From positions 124,001-188,000 of the forward strand of contig NZ_JANLNV010000080.1 of assembly GCF_025465935.1 (NCBI RefSeq): 64,000 bases of DNA, given 5' to 3'. This stretch comes from Pseudomonas sp. 7P_10.2_Bac1 (GTDB taxonomy: Bacteria > Pseudomonadota > Gammaproteobacteria > Pseudomonadales > Pseudomonadaceae). A program made the translations under genes and the position numbers. Shown piece by piece: positions 19,812-29,270 of this stretch (position 1 is the stretch's first letter; each line of letters opens with the position of its first letter). The notes beneath the pieces are model-generated. The model searched no databases. It was given only the letters and a program-made list of their open reading frames with translations, and was not told where the DNA came from.

Positions 19812-20594
19812 TTACCCGGCGACCAACTCGCGTTGCTCATAAACCGCGTGTGAGCGTTCGTACTGCAAGCAACTCTGCAAAAACAGGTACTTGTAGTCAT
19901 AGCTTTTGCAAATCGCCCGGCGCAACTCGGTCTGCAGCGCCTCAGAGGGATTCATCCCCGCCAGCGTGCAGATAATCTCGAGCGCTTCCCAAGGGTGTTC
20001 ATCGTCATATTGCGCGTGCATCTTCAGCCACTTCATGGCGCGCTTACGCTCTTCAGGCGCGAAGGAGTCTTCATAGATGGTTTTTGAACAGACTACGGCC
20101 GCCCACTCCCCAACAGCTCCCTCGATGGCGTAATTGGTTGCTGCCATCGATACGGCCAACGAGTCAGTGGCGCAGCTATGCCAGCACCAGTCATTCAGGG
20201 CCTGGAACTCTGCCGGGACGTCCTGCGCATTCATCTCCTCAAGACTCACGCCATGCGCCCGTGCCCAGTTCACCCAGTAGTCCGCATGGTTGAGCTCAAC
20301 CCGAATGTTGCGAATCAGCCAGCGCCGCGCCATGTCTTCGCCAGGGTGTCGACCATAACGGGTCTTGCCCAGGTTATGGCCCATATACAATGAAAACTGC
20401 TCAACCACCGGCCAGCCGCCGATCAGAAAAGTGCGAAAGGTCTTTTCACTCAGCGTGTTGTCACGCATGCGCTGGTAGATCTCGTGTTCAACCACCCGAC
20501 GCTTGCTCTGCGCGCAGTCACGAATCAGCTGCTGAGCCCACTCTGGATAACTGGTCGGCTCCATCAAGGGGCCTGTTCGGTTAAATGCATCCAT
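19812..20594 (-). CDS. TenA / haem-oxygenase-like helical protein
   Basis: A 260-residue all-helical protein of the TenA/PqqC/haem-oxygenase-like superfamily. It has repeated acidic and His positions that could bind metal (RRVVEHEIYQRM, NIRVELNHADYWVNW, ATNYAIEGAVGEW and MHAQYDDEHPWEALEI). Databases name relatives TenA family transcriptional regulator or iron-containing redox enzyme; no true DNA-binding domain is visible and the thiaminase function is not supported by thiamin genes nearby. ATG 20594 has AGAAGGAG eight bases upstream. In PAO1 a similar gene sits in the same place (recalled). Confidence 0.8.
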   Translation of the reverse strand: MDAFNRTGPLMEPTSYPEWAQQLIRDCAQSKRRVVEHEIYQRMRDNTLSEKTFRTFLIGGWPVVEQFSLYMGHNLGKTRYGRHPGEDMARRWLIRNIRVELNHADYWVNWARAHGVSLEEMNAQDVPAEFQALNDWCWHSCATDSLAVSMAATNYAIEGAVGEWAAVVCSKTIYEDSFAPEERKRAMKWLKMHAQYDDEHPWEALEIICTLAGMNPSEALQTELRRAICKSYDYKYLFLQSCLQYERSHAVYEQRELVAG

Positions 20595-20640
20595 CGCTAT
20601 CCGACTCCTTCTGAAATGCACGTTATTAAATCAGCAAGCT

Positions 20641-23100
20641 TTAACGCAAAGCTCCCGGCAATTTCGGAGCAAAAGGCCGCGGTCGCGAGGGTCGAGACCA
20701 CAGGCTTTCAACCTTGAAGATGCCGGGGCGTTCGATCACATAACCCTGAGCATAATCAACGCCGATTTCCATCAATGCATGCTCAATTTGCGATGATTCG
20801 ACAAATTCGGCAATCGTTCGCTTACCCATGACATGCCCGATATGGTTAATAACCTCAACCATAGCCCGGTTGATTGGATCGTCGAGCATATCCCTGACGA
20901 AACTGCCATCTATCTTCAAAAAATCGACGGGCAGGTGTTTAAGGTATGCAAATGAAGACATTCCTGCGCAAAAGTCATCCAAAGAGAAATGACAACCCAG
21001 CGCCTTGAGGTCATTAATGAAGCGAATAGCGTTGCCCAGGTTCGCGATAGCGCTGGTTTCGGTGACCTCAAAACAGATCTGCCCAGGTGAAACGCCATAA
21101 CACTCGAACTGTTCATGCAAGAACGCCAGAAATTCCTCATCTCCAATCGTCGAGCCTGACAAGTTGATCGCACACATTTCCATAGGCCGCCCGGGTTCCC
21201 GGAGCGCGCATTCGGCAATCGTCTTGAAGACGCTCTCCACTACCCAGCGGTCAATCAGGCCCATCAAGCCATAACGCTCGGCTGCAGGGATGAAGCTGTC
21301 AGGCATGATCACCCGCCCCTGCTCATCATGCAGTCGCAACAAAATCTCGAGGTGACCGCGGTCCTGCGGTTCAGGCCCCAGCGGTACGATGGCTTGTGAA
21401 TAGAGGCAAAAGCGGTTTTCCTCCAGAGCCACATGCAAGCGTTGGACCCAAGTCATCTCACCGAACCGTATGGACAGCTCCGTGTCATCCTCGTGATACA
21501 CCTGAACTCGATTACGCCCCTTTTCCTTGGCCATGTAACAGGCCAGGTCGGCTGCCCGCAGCGCAGCCTCCAGAGTGACAGGCACAGGGTTGATGTACAC
21601 CAGGCCAATACTGATGGTGTTTAAAAACGGCCGTCCCTTCCAGGCAAAGTGCAGGCTTTGCACCGTGTGGCGCAAGCCTTCGGCAATTTTCTCGGCCACG
21701 TCAGCCGGGCAGTTTTCAAGCAATATGCCGAATTCATCTCCCCCCAGCCGGGCCAGGGTATCGCCTTCGCGCAGACCGGCCTGCAGCAGCGCGCAGACAT
21801 GACGCAACAGTTCATCACCCGCCGCATGACCACAGGTGTCGTTGACCAGCTTGAATTGGTCCAGGTCCAGGAACATCAGCGCATGGCGGCCTTGCTGCCG
21901 TGTCAGATTCTGCAGTACCCGCTCCAGCCGGTATTCGAATTCACGACGATTGGCGACCCCGGTCAAGGCATCATGAGTGGCTTGCCAGGACAAATTGGCA
22001 ATGTACTGGCGCTCCTGGGTCATATCGTGCAGCACCAACACCGCCCCGCTAAGTGCGCCTGCGTGTCGGATCGGCGTACCAGTCAGCGTAACTGCGACGC
22101 TGGTGGCGTCCATGCGTTGGATCAAACGGGAATGCTCGCTACTGCCCGCCAGACGGCCACGGAGTATTTGATCGATGAGAGTAAAGCCGTCATCTGCCCG
22201 ATTTTCATCCAGTAACTTGAACAAGGCCCCTAACGGCAAGCCCTGGGCCTGCGCGAACTTCCAGTGGGTCAATTGCTCGGCCGCCGGGTTCATGTAGGTG
22301 ATGGCCCCCTTCGTGTCTGTCGTGATCACTCCATCACCGATGGATTCAAGCGTGACATGCGCCCGCTCTTTCTCTAACTGCAGAGCGTCGGCAAATGCCC
22401 GGCACTGCAACAAGATCTTGTGTGTGCGCCACAACGCCAGACAAATCAGCACCAATGCCGTCAGCAGATTAACGATCAGCAACGCCTGCAGAATGAAGCG
22501 CGAGGCTTCGCCCAAGATCTCGCTGAATGCATAGGTCAAGGGCGTGACAGCATCATTGATCGCATCTATCTGCGCCTTCCACTGCCGGGTATCGTCTGCT
22601 GTCACTTGCTCAGTGCTGATACGCCCATGCATCTGGAGTGCGAGTTCATCGAGCTTGGCCAGATACCCATCCGCCACACTCCATTGCTGGATGGCTTTGT
22701 CCAGAAAGCTCAAATGACGGAAGTTTTGATAGAGCCAGATAATTCCGGCCACATCTTCAGGACGATTGCCACCTTGCAGAGCGCCTTCGCGTGCAGCCTT
22801 GAGGTCGGGTGGCGACTGCTCCAGAGCTACGCGTAGCGCGTGATCACCTTGGGGAACACCAATGGCTTGCTGGTATTGCGCATATGTATACGGATCGCGA
22901 CTGTCCGCGTAGAGATTGAGAAAGTGAATGGCATCTTTCTGCCCCTTTGACCACAAACTCTCCCCCGCAACATACCCTCTCACGGCAGAGAGCATGTACA
23001 GGCTCACACACCCCAATAGCACCTGGAACAGCACGACCGCAATAAAGGGCCAGACAATCCCCAGCAAACGAGGTGTGACGAGGCTACGTGTTGGCTTCAT
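20641..23100 (-). CDS. Membrane-bound PAS-GGDEF-EAL c-di-GMP enzyme
   Basis: An 819-residue protein. TM1 is at about 12-38 and TM2 at about 202-224 (LLIVNLLTALVLICLALW), enclosing a helical periplasmic sensor of about 165 residues. A PAS domain follows (about 240-360: ESIGDGVITTDTKGAITYMNPAAEQLT), then GGDEF (about 375-540, intact RLGGDEFGILL near 451) and EAL (about 555-805). The EAL signature reads EILLRL, with DDFCAG loop, FEVTET, LKIDGSF and AEFVES, so the metal and catalytic residues appear kept despite the E-I-L change. It could both make and break c-di-GMP. It stands alone; the stimulus is unknown. Confidence 0.93.
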   Translation of the reverse strand: MKPTRSLVTPRLLGIVWPFIAVVLFQVLLGCVSLYMLSAVRGYVAGESLWSKGQKDAIHFLNLYADSRDPYTYAQYQQAIGVPQGDHALRVALEQSPPDLKAAREGALQGGNRPEDVAGIIWLYQNFRHLSFLDKAIQQWSVADGYLAKLDELALQMHGRISTEQVTADDTRQWKAQIDAINDAVTPLTYAFSEILGEASRFILQALLIVNLLTALVLICLALWRTHKILLQCRAFADALQLEKERAHVTLESIGDGVITTDTKGAITYMNPAAEQLTHWKFAQAQGLPLGALFKLLDENRADDGFTLIDQILRGRLAGSSEHSRLIQRMDATSVAVTLTGTPIRHAGALSGAVLVLHDMTQERQYIANLSWQATHDALTGVANRREFEYRLERVLQNLTRQQGRHALMFLDLDQFKLVNDTCGHAAGDELLRHVCALLQAGLREGDTLARLGGDEFGILLENCPADVAEKIAEGLRHTVQSLHFAWKGRPFLNTISIGLVYINPVPVTLEAALRAADLACYMAKEKGRNRVQVYHEDDTELSIRFGEMTWVQRLHVALEENRFCLYSQAIVPLGPEPQDRGHLEILLRLHDEQGRVIMPDSFIPAAERYGLMGLIDRWVVESVFKTIAECALREPGRPMEMCAINLSGSTIGDEEFLAFLHEQFECYGVSPGQICFEVTETSAIANLGNAIRFINDLKALGCHFSLDDFCAGMSSFAYLKHLPVDFLKIDGSFVRDMLDDPINRAMVEVINHIGHVMGKRTIAEFVESSQIEHALMEIGVDYAQGYVIERPGIFKVESLWSRPSRPRPFAPKLPGALR

Positions 23101-23235
23101 GAGGTTCCTTGCAGCAAGCTGCTTGATGAAAACCAGAAAAAAAGCCGCGAAAAATCAGACCCACAGTTGGTGCTCAGGACGATTCAGGCGCTCGGCCGCA
23201 CACCCTGACTACCCGTCCACATACACTGCCCGCCT

Positions 23236-25017
23236 TCAGCTTTGCTGCAAATGGCCATACAACTGTGCGTAAAGACCGCCTTCGGCTATCAACTGGTGAT
23301 GCTCGCCGTCCTCGGCAATGCTACCACCATCAAACACTAGCACCCGGTCTGCTTGTTTTACCGCAGAAAGACGGTGAGCGATGATTAAAGTCGTACGCCC
23401 ACTCAAGAATTTTCCTAAAGCGTGATGCAGGTTGTATTCGGTGGCAGCATCCAGCGCGCTGGTCGCCTCATCAAGAATTACCACACGGGGTTCGGCCAAC
23501 ACCATACGTGCAATCGCCAGACGTTGCCGCTGCCCCCCTGATAAACGCACGCCGGAACGCCCGACCACGCTGTCCAAGCCTTGGGGCAAGGTCAAAATAG
23601 TGCCGTCGAGCTGAGCGATTTCCAGTGCGCGCCAGCAAGCTTCATCGGTCCGCTCACGACCCATGGTCAGGTTGGCACGCACCGTGTCGTTAAACAACGC
23701 CGGATGTTGCAACACGACCGCCACATGCTCGCGGATGGTCTCAAGACCAATGTCGGACTGCTTGACGCCGCCAAAGGAAATAGTCCCAGACTGTGGGGTA
23801 TACAGCCCCAGCAGCAGTTGCACCAAAGTGCTTTTACCGCCGCCGCTGGTGCCGACAATCGCTACCTTTTCGCCAGGAGCAATACTCAGGTTGAGCGTGT
23901 CCAGCACCTTTTCTTCACCGTAGCTGAAACTCAGGTCCCGAATAGTGATACCGACGGTTTCATGCCCGGTAAACGGGTTAATACCGCCCGGATAGTGAGG
24001 TTCGTCTTCACGGGCGAGCAATTGATTGATGCGCGTCACAGCACCGTCGGCGGCATAAAAAGCGTATTGCAGATTCAGCAACTGCTCGACCGGGCCAATC
24101 ATGAACCAGAGGTAACTGAACACCGCCAGCATCTGGCCAATCGACAAATCAGAGAACAACACCGTCAACATGGCTGCTGCGCGGAAAATATCGATACCAA
24201 ACTGGAACAGCAGCCCACTGGCACGGTTCGAAGCATCGGTTTTCCACTGCGAGGTCGAAGCAAAATTCCGCACTTCGCGAGCGCGTTGCTGTAACCGACC
24301 GAGGAAAAAGCCTTGGCGATTGCCCGCTCGCACCTCCTGGATCGAATCCAGGGTTTCGGTCAGCGCCTGGGTGAAACGCCCGGTGCTGTCGTTTTCGAGT
24401 TTCTTGAGGTGTTTGACGCGCTTGCCCAACTGTACAGTTGCGTAGATCACCAACGGGTTGAACAACAGGATCAACAGCGCCAATTGCCAGTTCATCCACA
24501 GCAAAATCCCTGACGTACCAATCAGGGTGAGCATTGCCACCAAAAATCGGCTCAGGGTTTCGCCGACAAACTTGTCGAGGGTGTCGAGATCGGTGACCAA
24601 ATGCGTGGTTACCGTGCCGCTGCCCAGGCTTTCGTACTCCGCCAACGAGATACGTTTCAAACGCTCGATCAGCCGCACCCGGATGCGAAACACGATGTCT
24701 TTGGCCAACCGCGAAAACAAGCGTGCCTGCAGAACGTTAAATAGCAATGCGCCCACGCGCAGCAACAGCGTTACCACCAGCATCAGGCCAATGTAGCCCA
24801 CCGATGTGTGCCAGGCAGCGGGCAGCCAGTGGTTCATGACCTTCAGCGCCGCATCGCCATGCCCCAGCAAGACTTCGTCCACCAGCAATGGCAGCAGCAA
24901 CGGAATGGGCACACTGCACAGGGTGGCCAGCACGGCCACGCCATTGGCGATCCACAGGGCTTTTTTATGGCGCAGGGCCAAACGGCGAATGTCTGACCAG
25001 CTCAGACGGTCTGCCAT
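23236..25017 (-). CDS. ABC transporter, fused permease and ATPase (MsbA-like exporter half)
   Basis: A 593-residue half-transporter that should act as a homodimer in the inner membrane. Six membrane helices span residues about 20-300. The nucleotide-binding domain carries Walker A GTSGGGKSTL, signature LSGGQRQRLAIARM, Walker B VVILDEATSALD and H-loop LIIAHRLS. The cargo is unknown; lipids, peptides or drugs are typical of this class. ATG 25017 (MADRLSWSDIRRLALRH) fits remembered homologues; the frame to 25116 overlaps the upstream DsbA-like gene and is unlikely. It follows that gene by 28 bases. Confidence 0.9.
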   Translation of the reverse strand: MADRLSWSDIRRLALRHKKALWIANGVAVLATLCSVPIPLLLPLLVDEVLLGHGDAALKVMNHWLPAAWHTSVGYIGLMLVVTLLLRVGALLFNVLQARLFSRLAKDIVFRIRVRLIERLKRISLAEYESLGSGTVTTHLVTDLDTLDKFVGETLSRFLVAMLTLIGTSGILLWMNWQLALLILLFNPLVIYATVQLGKRVKHLKKLENDSTGRFTQALTETLDSIQEVRAGNRQGFFLGRLQQRAREVRNFASTSQWKTDASNRASGLLFQFGIDIFRAAAMLTVLFSDLSIGQMLAVFSYLWFMIGPVEQLLNLQYAFYAADGAVTRINQLLAREDEPHYPGGINPFTGHETVGITIRDLSFSYGEEKVLDTLNLSIAPGEKVAIVGTSGGGKSTLVQLLLGLYTPQSGTISFGGVKQSDIGLETIREHVAVVLQHPALFNDTVRANLTMGRERTDEACWRALEIAQLDGTILTLPQGLDSVVGRSGVRLSGGQRQRLAIARMVLAEPRVVILDEATSALDAATEYNLHHALGKFLSGRTTLIIAHRLSAVKQADRVLVFDGGSIAEDGEHHQLIAEGGLYAQLYGHLQQS

Positions 25018-25045
25018 ACGGGAAATCGACGGCTTGGCAGACGAC

Positions 25046-25681
25046 TCAAGCACTCGCTGCTCGTTCAAGCCAGCGGCCCAGCAAGTCTGATAGTTGATCA
25101 ATCGGCTGATAGCCATTGGTCAGCAACGCCAATTGGCCATTGCGCTCGGCCAACAAGGTCGGAAACCCGGCAATACCCAGATCCTGAACCCACGTGAAGT
25201 CTGCAGCCGTCGCAGCCTGTTGCTCGGCACTGTCAAATGCCGCAGCAAAGTCGATCCGTGACAGCCCGGCCTGCTCGGCCAATTCAACCAGCACACTGGT
25301 TTGCGTCACGTCACGTCCCTGGGTGTAGAACGCCTGCTGGATAAGCTTGACCAACGCCCAGGCACATTCCGGTGCCAGGCTGCGCGCAGCCACAACCGCG
25401 CGGCAGGCAGGCTCACAATCGTAGATAAAACCATCGGGCAAGGCACCGTCAAACTGGAACGGCTGCCCGGTGGCGTCAGCGACGGCCTGCCAATGCTCGA
25501 GGATATAGCGCCGCGTTGACGGCTCAAGCGCCGCACTGTTGCCAGTGCGCAACCCGCCCATCACCAAGTGCACTTGAACACCCGCGGCTTGCGCCTGCTC
25601 GAACAAGGCTTGCGCGACAGGCGAAAAGCCCCAGCACCATGAACACATCGGGTCCATCACATAGAGCAGGCGCGCAGACAT
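25046..25681 (-). CDS. DsbA-family protein (FrnE/2-hydroxychromene isomerase-like), CSWC motif
   Basis: A 211-residue thioredoxin-fold protein with the redox-type motif C-S-W-C near residue 13 (YVMDPMCSWCWGFSP) and the cis-proline region GIAGFPTLLAERNG. No signal peptide is seen, so it probably works in the cytoplasm, unlike true DsbA. It starts two bases after the trhO stop, with GAGGCC as a likely ribosome-binding site, and precedes the ABC exporter, so the three genes are probably one operon. Substrate unknown; other members are disulphide reductases or isomerases. Confidence 0.88.
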   Translation of the reverse strand: MSARLLYVMDPMCSWCWGFSPVAQALFEQAQAAGVQVHLVMGGLRTGNSAALEPSTRRYILEHWQAVADATGQPFQFDGALPDGFIYDCEPACRAVVAARSLAPECAWALVKLIQQAFYTQGRDVTQTSVLVELAEQAGLSRIDFAAAFDSAEQQAATAADFTWVQDLGIAGFPTLLAERNGQLALLTNGYQPIDQLSDLLGRWLERAASA

Positions 25682-25682
25682 A

Positions 25683-26621
25683 TCAGGCCTCGGCAGATTT
25701 ACGGTAGTTGTGACCGATAGGGTGCGGCTGATTGCGGGCCTTGGCCAGTTCAATCTGCTTTTGACGATCTATCGCGCTGCGACGGGTTTTCTCGCTCAGC
25801 TTGTCCCAACAGTGCGGGCAACTGATGCCTGGCTGATAGTGCTCGGACTCACGATCCGCGGCGCTGATCGGCGTACGGCAGGCGTGACACTGGTCGTACT
25901 CACCTTCGCTCAGGTCATGGCGCACGGTCACACGGTTATCAAATACAAAGCAATCGCCTTGCCACTTGGACTCTTCCTGCGGCACCTCTTCAAGGTACTT
26001 CAGAATGCCGCCCTTGAGATGATAGACCTCATCAAACCCCTGGCTGAGCATGTAGCTCGAGGCTTTTTCGCACCGAATGCCACCGGTACAGAACATCGCG
26101 ACTTTTTTGTGCACAGCCGGGTCGAAGTTAGCCTTGATGTAGTCAGGAAACTCACGAAAGCTCGTGGTTTTGGGATCAATCGCGCCTTCAAAAGTGCCAA
26201 TCGAGACTTCGTAATCATTACGGGTGTCAATCAACAGCACCTCAGGATCGCTGATCAAGGCGTTCCAGTTCTCGGGGTCGACATAGGTTCCGACGGTTTT
26301 GTTCGGGTCTACGCCTTCAACGCCGAGGGTCACGATTTCTTTTTTCAGTTTGACCTTGGTCCGGTAGAACGGCTGGTCTTCGCAGTAGGATTCCTTGTGA
26401 TCGATGTCGATCATGCGCGGGTCGTTGCGCAGCCACGCCAGCAGGCCGTCGATCCCTTCACGGCTACCCGAGACGGTGCCATTGATGCCTTCTTCGGCGA
26501 TCAGCAAGGTGCCCTTGATGCCGTTATCCACCATGGCCTTGAGCAAGGGTTCGCGTAGTTCAACGTAATCTTCAAGGGTGACGAATTTATACAGTGCCGC
26601 TACAACAATTGACGCAGTCAT
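25683..26621 (-). CDS. trhO: tRNA uridine(34) hydroxylase TrhO (rhodanese-like YceA)
   Basis: A 312-residue protein with an N-terminal TrhO domain (about 1-115, ending in KVKLKKEIVTLGVEG), a rhodanese domain (about 125-220, with active-site Cys in MFCTGGIRCEKASSYM), and a C-terminal Cys-rich zinc-like segment (CHACRTPIS and CPHCWDKL). TrhO makes 5-hydroxyuridine at the tRNA wobble position using oxygen. The start MTASIVVAALYKFVTL is typical, with GGAGAG upstream. It leads the trhO-dsbA-like-ABC run. Confidence 0.95.
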   Translation of the reverse strand: MTASIVVAALYKFVTLEDYVELREPLLKAMVDNGIKGTLLIAEEGINGTVSGSREGIDGLLAWLRNDPRMIDIDHKESYCEDQPFYRTKVKLKKEIVTLGVEGVDPNKTVGTYVDPENWNALISDPEVLLIDTRNDYEVSIGTFEGAIDPKTTSFREFPDYIKANFDPAVHKKVAMFCTGGIRCEKASSYMLSQGFDEVYHLKGGILKYLEEVPQEESKWQGDCFVFDNRVTVRHDLSEGEYDQCHACRTPISAADRESEHYQPGISCPHCWDKLSEKTRRSAIDRQKQIELAKARNQPHPIGHNYRKSAEA

Positions 26622-26668
26622 CGTGAATCTCTCCAGGTGGCTACCCTCGCAAAGGGTGAACCGGATGC

Positions 26669-26697
26669 AAAAAAAACGCGCCGACTAAGCGGCGCGC
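26669..26697 (-). terminator. bolA-operon terminator
   Basis: Read on the minus strand, GCGCGCCG...CGGCGCG is followed by eight T's. It lies after the bolA stop and before trhO. Confidence 0.8.
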
Positions 26698-26734
26698 AGC
26701 GGATTCTAGCAAAAAGCCAGCTCAGGAAGCCAAC

Positions 26735-27031
26735 TCAGTGAGAGCCGCCAGCACAGGTCGGCGAGGCCGGGGCTGTGCCGATTTGCGCCCATTCCTCGGG
26801 CGTATACGTGTGCAAGGCCAACGCATGGAACTCGCCCATCAAGTCACCCAGAGTGGCGTAGACCTTTTGGTGACGCTTGACGCGGTTGAGCCCGGCGAAC
26901 TGCTCGCTGACCACCACAGCCTTGAAGTGGGTCTGCAACCCACGACTGTGCATGTGGCTTTCATCCAGCACGCTCAAATGCTCAGGCTGCAGCGCGCTCA
27001 GCGTCGTTTCAATACGTTGTTGCATGCTCAT
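26735..27031 (-). CDS. bolA: BolA family protein
   Basis: A 98-residue class II KH-like protein. The BolA pattern is HSRGLQTHFKAVVVSEQFAGLNRVKRHQKVYATLGDLM, with the invariant His near residue 63 and H-A-L-A-L-H-T-Y-T-P at the end of the domain. BolA proteins partner monothiol glutaredoxins in iron-sulphur handling and affect cell shape and motility. The tail (GTAPASPTCAGGSH) holds one Cys. It follows the DUF2059 gene by 11 bases on the same strand, and fumC lies beyond, a set also seen together in PAO1 (recalled). Confidence 0.95.
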   Translation of the reverse strand: MSMQQRIETTLSALQPEHLSVLDESHMHSRGLQTHFKAVVVSEQFAGLNRVKRHQKVYATLGDLMGEFHALALHTYTPEEWAQIGTAPASPTCAGGSH

Positions 27032-27042
27032 TCAGACTCCGC

Positions 27043-27561
27043 TTACTTCTTTTTGGCCGGGGCCGGTGCTGCCGGTACCAGTTCGGCAGTCATGTCTTCC
27101 AACAACTTGTTGACCACAGGAACGGCGCTTTCCAGCTTGGCCTGAGTCATCTGGGCAGACTGCTGAGTCAGTTGCGGCATTTTTTCCAGCACTTTCTTGC
27201 CCAATGGCGACTGGTAGAACTTCACCAGATCATTAAGCTCGGACTCGCTGAAGTTGGCGGTGTACAGCTTGACCATGTCCGGCTTCAACTTGTCCCAGCC
27301 AATGGCTTGGTCCAAGGCTGTGTTGGCCTTGGCCTGGTAGGTTTCGAGCAAGGCTTTTTTCGAAGCTGGCGCTTTGGTCTGTTCAAAGCGTTGAGCAAAC
27401 ATTTGCTGCACTTGCATGTACACCGGCGTCCCCAGTTTGTCGGCATGTGCCAGCTTGAGGAACGTTTCAGCACTGGCAGCGTGGCTGGCAGCGTCGGCGA
27501 ATACTTGGCCGCTGGCGCATACCAGAGCAACTGCAGTACAGATGGCGCGAAGACGAGTCAT
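27043..27561 (-). CDS. DUF2059 secreted protein
   Basis: A 172-residue protein with a clear signal peptide (MTRLRAICTAVALVCASGQVFA, probable cleavage after residue 22), then a helical DUF2059 domain with YTANFSESELNDLVKFYQSPLGKKVLEKMPQ, and a short tail of A-P-K residues (APAPAKKK). It is exported, probably periplasmic; function unknown. ATG 27561 was chosen because the signal peptide starts there. The longer frame to 27633 adds a basic leader without a ribosome-binding site. Confidence 0.88.
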   Translation of the reverse strand: MTRLRAICTAVALVCASGQVFADAASHAASAETFLKLAHADKLGTPVYMQVQQMFAQRFEQTKAPASKKALLETYQAKANTALDQAIGWDKLKPDMVKLYTANFSESELNDLVKFYQSPLGKKVLEKMPQLTQQSAQMTQAKLESAVPVVNKLLEDMTAELVPAAPAPAKKK

Positions 27562-27755
27562 CGAGTTTCCTTTATCTAGCAAACGAGGTCGTACCCCAGG
27601 GGCCACCATTCTGCGCCTAACAAAGTGTGTCACTCAAGCCCGACACTGATAGCGGTTCTCAACAATCCGACAAAAACCAATAAAACTAAAGTTTGAACTC
27701 CTGATGGCGATTGAGCGCCTAAGCTCACTGATCAACCTTTAGGAGAAACGACCTG

Positions 27756-29147
27756 ATGAGCCGCATCGAAACCGACAGCCTGGGTGAAGTGAACGTACCG
27801 GATGAGGCCTATTGGGGCGCTCAGACTCAGCGCTCGCTGATCAACTTTGCCATCGGCAACGAAAAAATGCCGCTGGCCGTACTGCACGCTCTAGTCCTGA
27901 TCAAAAAAGCCGCGGCTCGGGTCAACGACCGCAACGGCGACTTGCCCGCCGACATCGCCCGCCTGATCGAACAGGCCGCCGATGAAGTGCTCGACGGCCA
28001 GCATGACGATCAATTCCCGTTGGTGGTCTGGCAAACCGGTAGCGGCACGCAGAGCAACATGAACGCCAACGAAGTGATTGCCGGGCGTGCTAACGAACTG
28101 GCGGGCAAGGGCCGGGGCGGCAAGGCTCCGGTGCACCCAAACGACCACGTCAATCGCTCGCAGAGTTCAAACGACTGCTTCCCGACCGCCATGCACATCG
28201 CGGCTGCCAAGGCGGTCCATGAACAGCTGTTGCCGGCCATCAGTGAATTGGCTGGTGGGCTTGCCGAATTGTCGGCGCGCCACATGAAACTGGTCAAAAC
28301 AGGTCGCACCCACATGATGGATGCCACCCCAATCACGTTCGGCCAGGAGTTGTCGGCATACATCGCACAACTGGACTACGCAGAAAAAGCCATCCGCGCC
28401 GCGCTCCCGGCTGTTTGTGAACTGGCTCAAGGCGGCACCGCCGTGGGCACCGGCCTGAATGCGCCCCATGGCTTCGCCGAAGCCATTGCGGCAGAACTGG
28501 CGGCCCTGTCGGGGTTGCCGTTTGTCACCGCACCCAACAAATTTGCCGCCTTGGCCGGGCATGAGCCGTTGACCACATTGTCGGGCGCCCTGAAAACCCT
28601 TGCCGTCACTCTGATGAAACTGGCCAACGACTTCCGTCTGCTGGGCTCGGGACCGCGTGCGGGGCTTGCCGAGATCAAACTGCCAGCCAACGAGCCAGGC
28701 AGCTCGATCATGCCGGGCAAGGTCAACCCGACCCAGTGTGAAGCGCTGTCGATGCTGGCCTGCCAGGTGTTGGGTAATGACGTGGCAATTGGCTTTGCCG
28801 CCAGCCAGGGGCATTTGCAGCTCAACGTTTACAAGCCAGTAATCATTCACAACCTGCTGCAGTCGATCAAACTTCTGGCCGATGGTTGCAGCAACTTCAA
28901 TGAACACTGCGTGACCGGGCTAGAGCCTGACGCGGGCAAAATGGCCGAGCATCTTGAGCAAGGGCTGATGCTGGTGACCGCGCTTAACCCGCACATCGGC
29001 TACGACAAATCGGCACAAATTGCCAAAAAAGCCTATGCCGAAGGGCTGACCTTGCGTGAAGCGGCCTTGGAGTTGGGTTACCTCACCGACGAAGAGTTCA
29101 ACGAGTGGGTACGCCCTGAAAACATGCTCAGCCCCGGCAAGCATTAA
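27756..29147 (+). CDS. fumC: Class II fumarate hydratase
   Basis: A 463-residue iron-independent fumarase of the TCA cycle converting fumarate to malate. Signature GSSIMPGKVNPTQCE near residue 318, TGSGTQSNMNANEV, and KTGRTHMMDATP are the three conserved boxes of the fumarase/aspartase superfamily. Start MSRIETDSLGEVNVP is standard, with AGGAGAA upstream. The pair with bolA matches fumC2 in PAO1 (recalled). Class II fumarases commonly substitute for the iron-sulphur type under iron or oxidative stress; no regulator site could be identified in its 120-base upstream region. Confidence 0.97.
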   Translation: MSRIETDSLGEVNVPDEAYWGAQTQRSLINFAIGNEKMPLAVLHALVLIKKAAARVNDRNGDLPADIARLIEQAADEVLDGQHDDQFPLVVWQTGSGTQSNMNANEVIAGRANELAGKGRGGKAPVHPNDHVNRSQSSNDCFPTAMHIAAAKAVHEQLLPAISELAGGLAELSARHMKLVKTGRTHMMDATPITFGQELSAYIAQLDYAEKAIRAALPAVCELAQGGTAVGTGLNAPHGFAEAIAAELAALSGLPFVTAPNKFAALAGHEPLTTLSGALKTLAVTLMKLANDFRLLGSGPRAGLAEIKLPANEPGSSIMPGKVNPTQCEALSMLACQVLGNDVAIGFAASQGHLQLNVYKPVIIHNLLQSIKLLADGCSNFNEHCVTGLEPDAGKMAEHLEQGLMLVTALNPHIGYDKSAQIAKKAYAEGLTLREAALELGYLTDEEFNEWVRPENMLSPGKH

Positions 29148-29206
29148 ACACACAGGCCCTTCTCCCCCGGCAGAGGGGCTCTTCGGTAAAAAGCGTGATC
29201 AAGATT

Positions 29207-29238
29207 AAAAGATCGCGAAGCAAGCTCGCTCCTACAGG
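29207..29238 (-). repeat. REP-like element, single copy
   Basis: AAAAGATCGCGAAGCAAGCTCGCTCCTACAGG is the reverse complement of the TGTAGGAGCGAGCTTGxxTCGCGATCTT word found also at 38105, 47958 and 62172. The inner part can form a short GAGCGAGCTTG.. stem. It is intergenic, downstream of fumC. Confidence 0.85.
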
Positions 29239-29270
29239 TCCTTACCAATCACGTCATTGCCCAGTCAGTC

